NCBI RefSeq assembly: GCF_026107415.2
Contig: NZ_JAPCHX010000002.1
Location: 310,001 to 374,000, forward strand
From: Microbacterium sp. MPKO10
GTDB taxonomy: Bacteria; Actinomycetota; Actinomycetes; Actinomycetales; Microbacteriaceae
Length of the DNA stretch: 64,000 bases
Direction of reading: 5' to 3'
Shown one piece after another: positions 54,756-63,533 of the stretch (position 1 is the stretch's first letter; each line of letters starts with the position of its first letter). The translations under genes and the position numbers were made by a program. The notes beneath the pieces were generated by a model, which searched no databases, had not been told where the DNA came from, and saw only the letters and a program-made list of their open reading frames with translations.

Positions 54756-55736
54756 ATGACATCCACAGAACTCGCCGTCGATGCGACCGGGCTCGTCAAG
54801 ACCTTCGGCACAAACCGCGCCGTCGACGGCGTCGACCTCGCCGTCCGTGCCGGGAGCATCTACGGAGTTCTCGGCCCCAACGGGGCAGGCAAGACCACAA
54901 CCATCAGCATGCTCGCCACGCTTCTGAGGCCAGACGGCGGAAGCGCCCGCATCTTCGGGCACGATGTTCAACGCGACGCCGGCATCGTCCGCCAGCTGAT
55001 CGGCGTGACCGGGCAGTACGCTTCGGTCGACGATTCCCTCAGCGCCATCGAGAACCTCGTGCTCTTCGGCCGGCTCCTCGGCCTGAGCGGCCGTGACGCC
55101 AAACGCATAGCGAAGAACCTGCTCGATGAATTCTCACTGAGCGATGCGGCCACCCGCCCGCTGAAGAAGTTCTCGGGCGGAATGCGCCGGCGCCTCGACC
55201 TCGCAGCCAGCCTGATCGCCCAGCCGCCGCTCATCTTCCTCGACGAGCCCACGACCGGGCTCGACCCGCGCACCCGCAACCAGATGTGGGACACCATCCG
55301 TCGCCTGGTCGCAAACGGCTCCACGGTCATGCTGACCACCCAATACCTCGATGAAGCCGACCAGCTGGCCGACCGCATCGCCGTGATCGACACGGGACGA
55401 GTCGTCGCCGAGGGAACGGCGGACCAGCTCAAAGCATCCGTCGGTGCCTCCGCCCTGCAGGTCACGCTGACCGATGCACACGACACGGATGCTGCCGTGC
55501 AGACCATGCGCGATGTGCTCGGTTTCCGCGGCAACCCCGCCTTCCGCGGCGATCAGATCAGTGTGCCCATGGCCGATGCCGATCGCGTGACAGACCTGCT
55601 GGTCGAACTGCGATCTCGCGGCATCCACCTCGCCGAGATGAGCGTGCAGAAGCCGACGCTCGACGAGGTCTTTCTCTCCATTACCGGCCACGGCGCTGAG
55701 CCCGCAGCCGACGAGCTCGAAGGAGCACACGCATGA
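54756..55736 (+). CDS. DrrA-type ABC exporter ATPase
   Basis: 326 aa from ATG 54756, with AAGGAAC upstream; 54732 is only a TTG extension. Walker A LGPNGAGKTTTISMLATLL, signature KKFSGGMRRRLDLAASL, Walker B PLIFLDEPTTGLDPRTRNQMW, and H-loop LTTQYLDEADQLADRI. The C-terminal ~90 residues match the DrrA extension. Family members export daunorubicin-like drugs or lipids. It is coupled to the permease by a 4-bp overlap. No biosynthetic cluster is in view, so the substrate is open. Confidence 0.92.
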   Translation: MTSTELAVDATGLVKTFGTNRAVDGVDLAVRAGSIYGVLGPNGAGKTTTISMLATLLRPDGGSARIFGHDVQRDAGIVRQLIGVTGQYASVDDSLSAIENLVLFGRLLGLSGRDAKRIAKNLLDEFSLSDAATRPLKKFSGGMRRRLDLAASLIAQPPLIFLDEPTTGLDPRTRNQMWDTIRRLVANGSTVMLTTQYLDEADQLADRIAVIDTGRVVAEGTADQLKASVGASALQVTLTDAHDTDAAVQTMRDVLGFRGNPAFRGDQISVPMADADRVTDLLVELRSRGIHLAEMSVQKPTLDEVFLSITGHGAEPAADELEGAHA

Positions 55737-56590
55737 GCACAGCATCTCTCGATACAGCATCCCGTGGCCCGGCATCCCCGGGCTCCCCGTCAGACAGCGT
55801 TCTCGGCAGGCCGCTCACCAACTCGGTCAGCCTGGCCGACACCGTTTCGCACTCTCTCTCGATGGCCAAGCGTGGGCTTCTCAAGATCAAACGCACGCCG
55901 GAGCAACTCATCGATGTGACCGTGCAGCCGATCATTTTCACCCTGATGTTCACCTACATCTTCGGCGGCGCGATCTCCGGGGACATTGCGAGCTACCTGC
56001 CCGTCATCATCCCCGGCATCCTCGTGCAGACAGTCATCACCACGTCCGTCGTGACGGGAGTTCAACTGCGTGAAGACATGGACAAGGGCGTGTTCGACAG
56101 GTTCCGCTCGCTGCCCATCGCCCGCATCGCGCCGCTCGCCGGTGCGCTGCTCGCCGACACCGTGCGCTACACGATCGCCACGACCCTCACATTCGTGATG
56201 GGCTTCATCATGGGATGGCGTGCCTCGGGCGGCATCGGCAGCGTCGTGCTCGCGGGCCTCGCGGTCATCGTCTGTGCGTGGGCGATCAGCTGGATCTTCG
56301 CCTTCTTCGGCGTCATCGCACGAACAGCATCCAGCGTTCAGGGCATCTCAATGATCATCCTGTTCCCACTGACATTCCTGTCAAACGCCTTCGTTCCGGT
56401 CGAGACGATGCCCGACTGGCTGCAGGGCTTCGTGCACGTCAACCCGATTTCGCACCTCGTGACAGCGGTGCGAGAACTGGCCAACAACGGTGTCGTGGGT
56501 GCCGACCTCGTGATCTCGCTCATCGGCGCCGCCGTGATCGTTGCCGTGTTCGCCCCGCTGACCGTACGTGCATACATGCGCAAGGCGTAG
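55733..56590 (+). CDS. DrrB-type ABC-2 exporter permease
   Basis: 285 aa. A Ser/Pro-rich N-terminal tail of about 35 residues precedes six membrane segments. The ABC-2 signature is QPIIFTLMFTYIFGGAI near residue 63, and REDMDKGVFDRFRSLPIARIAPLAG is typical of DrrB. FLSNAFVPVETMPDWLQGFVHVNPISHLV is the conserved late motif. It forms the exporter with the ATPase upstream. A perfect 12-bp hairpin lies 41 bp after the stop. Confidence 0.92.
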   Translation: MSTASLDTASRGPASPGSPSDSVLGRPLTNSVSLADTVSHSLSMAKRGLLKIKRTPEQLIDVTVQPIIFTLMFTYIFGGAISGDIASYLPVIIPGILVQTVITTSVVTGVQLREDMDKGVFDRFRSLPIARIAPLAGALLADTVRYTIATTLTFVMGFIMGWRASGGIGSVVLAGLAVIVCAWAISWIFAFFGVIARTASSVQGISMIILFPLTFLSNAFVPVETMPDWLQGFVHVNPISHLVTAVRELANNGVVGADLVISLIGAAVIVAVFAPLTVRAYMRKA

Positions 56591-56631
56591 TCGCGAAGAC
56601 TGCCCGGGTACATCCCACCGTGCCCGGGCCG

Positions 56632-56664
56632 GAACGGATGCTGTCACCCCGGCAGCATCCGTTC
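56632..56664 (+). terminator. Hairpin terminator after drrB-like gene
   Basis: GAACGGATGCTG (56632-56643) and CAGCATCCGTTC (56653-56664) are perfect 12-bp inverted arms with a 9-base loop. The arms contain GGATGC/GCATCC, the hexamer that recurs through this window. Confidence 0.82.
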
Positions 56665-56765
56665 TACGCTGTGAACGGTACCTGCGCGCGAACATCGCCT
56701 CCACGGGTTCGCTCGGCCCGCACGCCGAGCAGACCGCTCAACATCTCAACCTGAAGGGAGACGCG

Positions 56766-58712
56766 ATGGAGACGATCCTCATCATCGCCGTCCTCGGTCT
56801 CATCGTGATCGCGGCCGTCACCACGTTTGCGTCGCGGCTCGGCGTCGCCGCTCCGCTTCTGCTCGTCGTGCTCGGCATCGGAATCACGCTGTTCCCGGCC
56901 GTTCCCGCGATCGAGATCGACCCCGAATGGATCCTCGCCGGTGTGCTGCCCCCGCTGCTCTATTCGGCGTCGGTGTCCATGCCGTCCGTCGACTTCCGCC
57001 GCGAGTTCACGGCGATCGGCGGGCTATCCGTCGCTCTCGTCGTCGTCAGCAGCATCCTGTTGGGCCTGTTCTTCTGGTGGGTCATCCCCGATATTTCTCT
57101 CGCCTGGGGCATCGCGCTGGGAGCCGTCGTCAGCCCAACGGATGCTGTCGCCACATCGATCGTCAAGGGGCTCGGCGTCTCACCGCGCATCGTCACAATG
57201 CTCGAGGGCGAAAGCCTGCTGAACGACGCGACGGCGCTGGTGATGCTGCGCACCGCAATTGCAGGAGCAGCGGCTGCCGTGTCGTTCTGGGGTGTGCTGG
57301 GCGACTTCGTCTATGCGATCCTCGTCGCGACGGCGATCGGTGCCGTCGTCGGCTGGCTGAACCTCGCCGTGCGCTCGCGAATCACCGATGCAACAGTGGG
57401 CACGGTGATCTCGTTCGCTGTGCCGTTTATCGCGTCGATTCCGGCCGAGATGCTCGGGGCGTCTGGTCTCGTCGCCGCCGTCGTCGCCGGGCTGGTGACC
57501 GGGCGTGGCGCGCTGAAACGCCTGACGCCGTGGCACCGGCTGACCGAGCAGCAGAACTGGCGCACGATCGAGCTGCTGCTCGAAAGCGCTGTCTTCCTGC
57601 TGCTCGGACTCGAGCTGATGGGCATCGTGAAAGACGTCATCGCCAGCCATGACGGTGTTCTTCCCGCCGTACTCGTGGCACTCGCGGCGCTCGTTCTCAC
57701 CGTCGTCGTGCGCAGCGGCTACGTGTCGCTTCTCGTGAACTCACTGCAACGGCGTGCCCGGAGACACGAGCGGATGCGGAAGCGCATCACGATCATCAAA
57801 AAGCGGTTCGACGAACGCGACGCCTTCCTCTCGGGAGCGCCGCTGCCCGAAGACTCACCGTTGCGCGGGCTCAGCGCAGGACCCTTCGGCGGCTCCGCTC
57901 CGGGCCACAACGAGGAATCCACCGGAGAGGGCACCGCTGGAGAGGGATCTGCCGGAGAGGGCGCCGCCGGAGAGGGCACTGCCGGAGAAGGCGCCCCAAA
58001 CGACACCGGACCGTTTCTCGCTGGATCAGCCCCTCAGGACGCTGTTTCTCCGATCGGACCCTTCTCACCGGGTCAGCGCCCTCCCTTTCCCGCAGCAGCC
58101 GGACGCCCGCCGTTTCCCGGCCGCGAGGGCCAGCCGTTCCTCGGCCGCGAGGGCCAGCCGTTCCCACGACCGACGATGGGAGCACGTGCCGTGCAGCGCA
58201 TCGAGCGCCTCCGCGCGCGCATCACGCGGATGGTCGCCGATGTCAACTACTTCCTCGAGAGGCCGTTCGGCTGGCGCGAGGGAACCGTCGTCGTGTGGGC
58301 CGGTATGCGCGGCGCCGTGACCGTTGCTGCAGCACAGACCTTCCCCGCCGACACGCCGCACCGGTCGACGCTCGTCCTGATCGCATTCCTCGTCGCCGCC
58401 GTCTCACTGCTGCTGCAGGGCGGGACGCTGAAATGGGTCATCTCCCGCGTGAAGCCGCGCCCCGAACCGGCCGGTGCCTTAGCCGACGAACGGCGCCGTC
58501 TGGCGACCATGCTCGAAGAGACCGCTGAGGCGAAACGCGCGGCGGCTGCCGCTGACGGGGGAGAGGCTGACGAGATGATGATCATCACGGCACAGCGCGA
58601 TGCCCTGCTGCGCGTGCGTGACGACGGCACGTTCTCGACGGACACGCTCTCGCGCGCGCTGGACGTGCTGGACGCCGAGCAGATCAGCGTCGAGCTGCGC
58701 CACGGTCAGTGA
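56766..58712 (+). CDS. CPA1-family Na+/H+ antiporter with repeat linker
   Basis: 648 aa from ATG 56766 with AGGGAG about 6 bp upstream. The N-terminal ~330 residues hold about 10-11 transmembrane helices with the CPA1 core: ALGAVVSPTDAVATSIVKGLGV and LEGESLLNDATALV (the Asp of the ion site). A further helix pair is in the last 200 residues (GMRGAVTVAAAQTFP, LIAFLVAAVSLLLQGG). Between them, residues about 340-500 are an unusually long cytoplasmic linker with [TS]AGEG and GREGQPF repeats. The C-terminus is charged. It exchanges Na+ or K+ for H+. The stop codon begins the 28-bp minisatellite. Confidence 0.9.
   Translation: METILIIAVLGLIVIAAVTTFASRLGVAAPLLLVVLGIGITLFPAVPAIEIDPEWILAGVLPPLLYSASVSMPSVDFRREFTAIGGLSVALVVVSSILLGLFFWWVIPDISLAWGIALGAVVSPTDAVATSIVKGLGVSPRIVTMLEGESLLNDATALVMLRTAIAGAAAAVSFWGVLGDFVYAILVATAIGAVVGWLNLAVRSRITDATVGTVISFAVPFIASIPAEMLGASGLVAAVVAGLVTGRGALKRLTPWHRLTEQQNWRTIELLLESAVFLLLGLELMGIVKDVIASHDGVLPAVLVALAALVLTVVVRSGYVSLLVNSLQRRARRHERMRKRITIIKKRFDERDAFLSGAPLPEDSPLRGLSAGPFGGSAPGHNEESTGEGTAGEGSAGEGAAGEGTAGEGAPNDTGPFLAGSAPQDAVSPIGPFSPGQRPPFPAAAGRPPFPGREGQPFLGREGQPFPRPTMGARAVQRIERLRARITRMVADVNYFLERPFGWREGTVVVWAGMRGAVTVAAAQTFPADTPHRSTLVLIAFLVAAVSLLLQGGTLKWVISRVKPRPEPAGALADERRRLATMLEETAEAKRAAAAADGGEADEMMIITAQRDALLRVRDDGTFSTDTLSRALDVLDAEQISVELRHGQ
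57918..58165 (+). repeat. In-frame linker repeats in antiporter
   Basis: At 57918-57996, about five 15-bp units code for TGEG/SAGEG/AAGEG-type pentapeptides. At about 58117-58163 a 24-bp unit coding for GREGQPFL is present twice. Both are in the predicted cytoplasmic linker and keep frame. Confidence 0.88.
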
Positions 58713-58829
58713 CGGCTGGCCGCACCGCCACGCTCGGTGACGGCTGGGCGCACCGCCACGCTCGGTGACGGCTGGGCGCACCGCTACGGTCGGTGACGGC
58801 TGGGCGCACCGCTACGGTCGGTGACGGCC
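58709..58829. repeat. 28-bp minisatellite across the 3' ends of two convergent genes
   Basis: Four tandem 28-bp units start at 58709, 58737, 58765 and 58793, with a partial fifth at 58821. All begin GTGACGGCTGG. Units 3 and 4 are identical; units 1 and 2 differ from them at two to three positions. The antiporter stop codon (58710-58712) lies in unit 1 and the BTAD regulator stop (58784-58786, minus) in unit 3, so the array is partly coding on the minus strand. Confidence 0.95.
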
Positions 58830-61800
58830 GATCGCGTTGCCGCGAGGTTGTCAAGCAGCGTGACGATGCGGTCGAGCCGCCCGATCGGGGTGTGGGATGC
58901 TGCCCGAGCACGTGCCTCGGCGACAGCATCCGCCCCGCAGGTCGCCTCCGCACGGTCGAGCAGTGTCCGTTCGGCAAGCACAGCGAAGTCGCGCCGGTAG
59001 CCCATGCGCTCGGCCAGCAGAATCAGCTCGACCCCGATAGCCGCGGATTCGGCATCGTCAAGGGCGATCGCTCCGATGGCAGCGACTCCCGATCCGACGA
59101 CGGGCTGATCTGTCGACCAGCCCCGCAGGCGGATCAGCGCGCGGATCCGAGCCGATAGGCGGTCGCCGTCGGCGATGATCGATTCGCGCGGTGCACCGGC
59201 GCGCTGCCGCGTCAGTGCACGTGTCGCCATCGCCAGCACGAGCCACGGCGCTGACCGCCCGCCCGTGGTCTCCAGCAGCGCTTGCGCATCGTCGAGCGAG
59301 GCGACGGCGTCGCTGTACCGCTCCTCGTGCACAGCGAGCTCGGCGTCCAGGGTCAGGAGGAGCCCCCGCAGTTCGCCCGGAGCGTCGTCGTTGAGTTCGT
59401 CCAACATGCTGCGGGCGACGGACGGATCACCCAGTTGAAGCTGCGTCAGCGACAGCATCCACCGGGCCTGCGCTCTGTCGCCGTCTGCGTCGATCTGGGC
59501 GAGAGTATCTGCCGCCCTGTGCGCCCAGGGGATGACTTCGCTCGCGCGCCCGTTCTGACTGAGCAGCTGCGCGACTGTCGAGGCGGCCGCGCTCTGCAGC
59601 CACGTGTCGCCGAGAGCAATGGCTCGGCTGTAGGCGGCACGACCGTAGGCGACGGCTCGCTCGAACTCGCCGAAGTTCTCGGCTCCGTTCGCGCCGAGAG
59701 AGCCCGCGTAGGCTGCCCGCGCATCATCAGCCGAGCGCAGCTGTGCATCGAACCAGGCGAACATGCTCTCCATGCCGTCGTCGGTGTTCGCAGACGGCAG
59801 CGATAGCAGCTCGGCGAGGACCAGCGCACGGGAGTCGGTGACGGTGCCGGTACGCACGAGGTGCCGGATGCGCGAGATCGCGAGGTAGGCAACACGGCGC
59901 GCTCCGACGAGCGTGAACGTCGCCGCCAGCAGAGCCAGCCCGTGAACGGCGACGTTGGCGATGTGGGGCGAAGTCGGGCGCTTCTCCGTCGCGCTCAGAA
60001 CGTCAGATCCGAACGCCAGGAACTCTTCGTGCTCGCCCCTGATCGACCAGAACAACGACAAGAGCCCGAACAGTGTGTAGACGACATCGCTATGTGCCCG
60101 GGCGATTGCGTGACGCAGCGCCGCGACAAGGTTCTCGCGTTCTGAGATCGCGACGGCGAGGGCGTCAAGCTGACCCGGGCCGAGCAGCCGGTCGAACAGG
60201 TCGAGCGCGAGGCCGGTGATCCACTGCTCGTATCGCTCCTCGATGGTGGCGCTCTCAGCGGCCTCGTCGAGGCGCTCGCGCGCGAACTCCCGCACGGTCT
60301 CCAGAAGGCGATACCGCACGGTGTCGGCGTCTTCGTGCACCTGAACGAGCGATTGCATCACGAGCGCATCGAGATCATCGACAATGTCTGTGCCGTTCGC
60401 GGCCATGTGCGCGGCAGCATCCGCTGTGAACCCGTCGACGAAGAGGGACAGACGCCTCAGTGTCTGCCGCTGTCGGGGCTCCAGCAGTTTCCAGCTCCAG
60501 TCGATCACGGCAAACAGCGTGCGATGGCGCGCGGGTGCTGAGCGGTCAACAGTCGTGAGCAGCGCAAAGCGGTCACGGAGTCGACGCTCGATGTCGGTGA
60601 GCGACAGGGAGCGTACCCGGGCCGCCGCCAGTTCGATGGCCAGGGGGAGGCCGTCGAGGCTTGCGCAGATGCGGCTGACGGCGTCCAGAGGAAGATCGGC
60701 GCCCGGGCGCACAGCGCGGGCACGCTGCAGAAAGAGGGCGACCGCGGGACCGGGCGCGCCGCCCTCCGTGAGGGCGAGGGCGGGCAGAGCCACGACCTGC
60801 TCACCTTCGATCGCGAGAGGGGAGCGGCTTGTCGCGAGGATGCGCAATGAAGGAACGGCGCTGAGCAGGTCGTCTGCGAGATCTGCTGCCGCGTCGACGA
60901 GGTGCTCGCAGTTGTCGAGAATGAGAAGTGTCTCGTTGTCGGCAAGCGCGGCGATCACCCGCGAGCGCACGTCGGTGCGCACCATGGGGTCGGACATTCG
61001 GGCGACCGAGCTGATCGTGCGGATGCCGAGGGTCGTCGTCACCGTGATGAGAACGTCGTCTGGGCTCGTCGCCCCCGCGAGCTCGACGACGACAGTGACG
61101 GGCGCAGTCGACCGGCGCGCGACCTCCTGCGCAAGGCTGGTTTTTCCGAGCCCGCCGACTCCGAGGATCGTCGTCAGCCGATGCGTTGCAATGCTGTGCT
61201 CGACCTCGTCGATGTCACCGTCGCGCCCGATCAGCGGGCTGCGGCGCGTGCGCACGCCGACCTGCTGCTGCCGCTGCTCGGTGCGCGCCTCACCGCGCAG
61301 CAGGCGCGTGTTGAGCGCGACGGCTTCGGTTCCCGGGTCAGTTCCCAGCGCGTCGGCGAGGGATTCGCGCAGCCGGGCGAAGGCGGCGAGGGCCTCAGTG
61401 CGTCGTCCTGCGTTCTCGAGCGCGGTCATGAGGCCTACAGCGGCGGGCTCGTCGATCGGGTTCGTCGCGACGAGGTGCTGATAGGCAGTGACGGCTTCTG
61501 CCCACTGTTGGCCATCGGCAAGCTGGCGAGCCCGTTGCCGCAGGAACGCGCCGTGCAGCCGGTCGGATTCGCTCCGCAACTCCGTGGCCACCGGCGCCTC
61601 ACCCAGATCTGCAGCGGCGTCGCCGTGCCAGAGATCATCGCGCCATGCCTCGCCGACCTGCGAGTCGCTGCCTCCGCGAGCGGGTGCATTGACGGCATCC
61701 TCGCCCTGAGCCATCGTCCGAGCAGCATCGAGATCTGACGTCACGGTGAGCCGGTACCCGGCGGCGGAACGCTCGATGGCGTCGGAACCGAGCACGGCCC

Positions 61801-62029
61801 GGGTGCGAGAGACGAGGGTCTGCAGGGACGCCCGCACGTTCTCCGGCAGGTCGTCGCCCCAGACAGCATCCGCGAGCGCATCCGTGCTGAGCGGGTGCGG
61901 GCGGGCCAGAGCGAGAGCGGCGATGAGTCGGCGGGGGAGCAGCCCCGTCACCGATGCGTCGTCAACGAGCACCGGACCGAGGACGCGCACGCGCATCGGA
62001 TCGTCTGTGCTGTCTCCACGCTCGGTCAC
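58784..62029 (-). CDS. BTAD-domain AfsR/SARP-like transcriptional regulator with NB-ARC ATPase
   Basis: 1081 aa from GTG 62029; ATG 61996 (MRVRVLGPVLV) is an alternative. The winged-helix OmpR-type DNA-binding domain is at about 12-95 (LPRRLIAALALARPHPLSTDALADAVWG). BTAD is at about 100-245. The STAND ATPase has P-loop ILGVGGLGKTSLAQEV near 290, Walker B LLILDNCEHL, RILATSRSPL and LDGLPLAIELAAARV. TPR-like helices fill 600-1060. Such proteins activate secondary-metabolism or stress genes on an unknown signal. The last ~17 residues (SAVTDRSGAPSRHRP region) are coded by the 28-bp minisatellite, so the true C-terminus has been altered. It is divergent from the methyltransferase. Confidence 0.92.
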   Translation of the reverse strand: MTERGDSTDDPMRVRVLGPVLVDDASVTGLLPRRLIAALALARPHPLSTDALADAVWGDDLPENVRASLQTLVSRTRAVLGSDAIERSAAGYRLTVTSDLDAARTMAQGEDAVNAPARGGSDSQVGEAWRDDLWHGDAAADLGEAPVATELRSESDRLHGAFLRQRARQLADGQQWAEAVTAYQHLVATNPIDEPAAVGLMTALENAGRRTEALAAFARLRESLADALGTDPGTEAVALNTRLLRGEARTEQRQQQVGVRTRRSPLIGRDGDIDEVEHSIATHRLTTILGVGGLGKTSLAQEVARRSTAPVTVVVELAGATSPDDVLITVTTTLGIRTISSVARMSDPMVRTDVRSRVIAALADNETLLILDNCEHLVDAAADLADDLLSAVPSLRILATSRSPLAIEGEQVVALPALALTEGGAPGPAVALFLQRARAVRPGADLPLDAVSRICASLDGLPLAIELAAARVRSLSLTDIERRLRDRFALLTTVDRSAPARHRTLFAVIDWSWKLLEPRQRQTLRRLSLFVDGFTADAAAHMAANGTDIVDDLDALVMQSLVQVHEDADTVRYRLLETVREFARERLDEAAESATIEERYEQWITGLALDLFDRLLGPGQLDALAVAISERENLVAALRHAIARAHSDVVYTLFGLLSLFWSIRGEHEEFLAFGSDVLSATEKRPTSPHIANVAVHGLALLAATFTLVGARRVAYLAISRIRHLVRTGTVTDSRALVLAELLSLPSANTDDGMESMFAWFDAQLRSADDARAAYAGSLGANGAENFGEFERAVAYGRAAYSRAIALGDTWLQSAAASTVAQLLSQNGRASEVIPWAHRAADTLAQIDADGDRAQARWMLSLTQLQLGDPSVARSMLDELNDDAPGELRGLLLTLDAELAVHEERYSDAVASLDDAQALLETTGGRSAPWLVLAMATRALTRQRAGAPRESIIADGDRLSARIRALIRLRGWSTDQPVVGSGVAAIGAIALDDAESAAIGVELILLAERMGYRRDFAVLAERTLLDRAEATCGADAVAEARARAASHTPIGRLDRIVTLLDNLAATRSAVTDRSGAPSRHRP

Positions 62030-62070
62030 GTGGCAAGTGTAGTGTCGCCGGACTGTGTAAGCATGGACTC

Positions 62071-62685
62071 ATGACGACGACGCCGTTCGATTGGGATGCC
62101 TATTACGAGGCGATGTCGGGGCGCCCGCTGCGCAAGAACCTCGTCGCCGCCCTCGAGCACTGGGGTGATCGGCCGCCCGGGAATGCCGTTGACCTCGGCG
62201 CAGGCGACGGTCTCGAGACACGTGAGCTTGCCTCGCGCGGGTGGCAGGTCACGGCGATCGACGGCCATGCCGATCTGAGCACACAGCTGGCCGGGGTGGA
62301 AGGCGTCGTGGCACAGCACGCCGATTTCGCGCAGATCACCGAGCTGCCAGCATCCGATCTCGTGGTCGCCGCCTTCTCGTTGCCGTTCTGCCCACCCGCG
62401 CATTTCGACCCACTGTGGGGTGCGATCCGCACGTGTCTGCGCCCGGGCGGAATTCTCGCCGTCGAGTTTTTCGGTGTGCGAGATAAGTGGGCCGGAACTC
62501 CGGGAATGACCTTCCACACGCACAACGATGTCGAGAGGATGCTGTGGGGGCTTGAGACGCTGCTGCTCGACGAAGACGAGCGCGACGGTCGCGCGTTCGA
62601 CGGGCCGAAGCACTGGCACGTCTTTCACGTCATCGCCCGATGTCCGGAAGGGGAGCGTCACTCACCCGAACCCTCAACGGACTGA
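62071..62685 (+). CDS. SAM-dependent class I methyltransferase
   Basis: 204 aa from ATG 62071 (MTTTPFDWDAYYEAMSGRPLRKN). SAM-binding motif I is NAVDLGAGDGLETRELASRGWQ, followed by VTAIDGHADLS and LVVAAFSLPFCPPAHFDPLW. The size and layout resemble small-molecule methyltransferases of the TehB/thiopurine type. Substrate unknown. Only 41 bp separate it from the divergent BTAD regulator, so their promoters overlap or lie inside the coding ends. Confidence 0.88.
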   Translation: MTTTPFDWDAYYEAMSGRPLRKNLVAALEHWGDRPPGNAVDLGAGDGLETRELASRGWQVTAIDGHADLSTQLAGVEGVVAQHADFAQITELPASDLVVAAFSLPFCPPAHFDPLWGAIRTCLRPGGILAVEFFGVRDKWAGTPGMTFHTHNDVERMLWGLETLLLDEDERDGRAFDGPKHWHVFHVIARCPEGERHSPEPSTD

Positions 62686-62754
62686 GCAGGCGGTTGACCG
62701 AGCGGACGGCGACAGGTGGTCGCGGGCCCGGTAGGTGGGTGCAACGATCAGTAA

Positions 62755-62796
62755 GTCTGCGGTCTGCGGTCTGCGGGTTGTGGTCTGCGGGTTGCG
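62755..62796. repeat. Heptamer microsatellite GTCTGCG between convergent genes
   Basis: Six in-phase heptamers: GTCTGCG three times, GGTTGTG, GTCTGCG, GGTTGCG. Downstream to 62880 are scattered GATCAG and TCTGCG words suggesting an older, decayed array. It lies in the 199-bp space between the methyltransferase and marR (convergent). Confidence 0.88.
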
Positions 62797-62884
62797 GCCA
62801 CCGGTTCAAAATCAGCGGTCAGCAAGCGGTGTGCGATCCGATCAGTATTCTGCGATCAGATCAGCGGTCTGAATCTGCGTTCGC

Positions 62885-63442
62885 TCAGTCCGCATCAGTG
62901 AGGGCGATCTCGTTCGCCATGTCATCGAGAAAGCGAGCGACGATCTGACGCTCGTCGCTCGAAAGTCGTGCCGCGGCGTAGAAGCGCTTTGCCTGCTGGC
63001 GGCCGACAGTGTTCAACGCCGCTTCTCGCGTCGTCGGTGTGATCGAGATCGCCAGGGCGCGCCTGTCGTGGGGGTGAGGCTGCCGTGTGATGTGTCCGGC
63101 GCGTTCGAGTCGGTCGAGAAGTTTCGTCGTCGACGCCGTCGAGATGGCGAGGTGCGTGGCGATGGCTCCCGGTGTGGCGATCGTGTGACGGTTCTCGGCC
63201 ACGATCAGGTAGTGCAGGGCGCGCATGTCCGACTGATTGAGCTTCATATACTGCAGAGATGCCTCGGTCAAGCGCTGCTCGGCATCGCGCAGGCGCGCGA
63301 GCGAGGCCATGAGGGTGTTGATCTCGCTGACGTCAGCATCCGAGAGGGCAGACCTGTCGACAAGTTCGCTGAACGGATCACTCGCGTCAAGGTCATAGAT
63401 GCCCGATGACGTTGTCTCAGAATCGTCGCCGGAAACCGTCAT
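62885..63442 (-). CDS. MarR-family transcriptional regulator
   Basis: 185 aa. The winged helix-turn-helix core is QSDMRALHYLIVAENRHTIATPGAIATHLAISTASTTKLLDRLERAGHITRQPHPHDRRAL, with the conserved wing DRRA. N- and C-terminal helices form the dimer interface. An acidic N-terminal extension of about 30 residues is unusual. It is divergent from the MMPL transporter, and the 91-bp space between them holds a 15-bp palindrome, so it probably represses that transporter. Confidence 0.93.
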   Translation of the reverse strand: MTVSGDDSETTSSGIYDLDASDPFSELVDRSALSDADVSEINTLMASLARLRDAEQRLTEASLQYMKLNQSDMRALHYLIVAENRHTIATPGAIATHLAISTASTTKLLDRLERAGHITRQPHPHDRRALAISITPTTREAALNTVGRQQAKRFYAAARLSSDERQIVARFLDDMANEIALTDAD

Positions 63443-63496
63443 GCCGCAAGTCTAGCGGGGCGTGAAGCACACTGAGATTTCTGCATGCTACCGTTA

Positions 63497-63511
63497 TAGC
63501 TAGCCTAGCTA
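63497..63511. promoter_or_regulatory. Palindromic operator, probably for MarR
   Basis: TAGCTAG (63497-63503) and CTAGCTA (63505-63511) are perfect 7-bp inverted arms around one base. It lies 23 bp upstream of the MMPL start and 55 bp from marR, in the place expected for a shared MarR operator. Confidence 0.7.
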
Positions 63512-63533
63512 GTGAAATCTCGGGGGAAACCGC

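Noticed and set aside
60384-61481. A 365-aa plus-strand frame opposite the BTAD regulator
   Set aside because: Arg/Ser-rich shadow of a clear ATPase gene on the other strand. High-GC third positions keep the complementary frame open.
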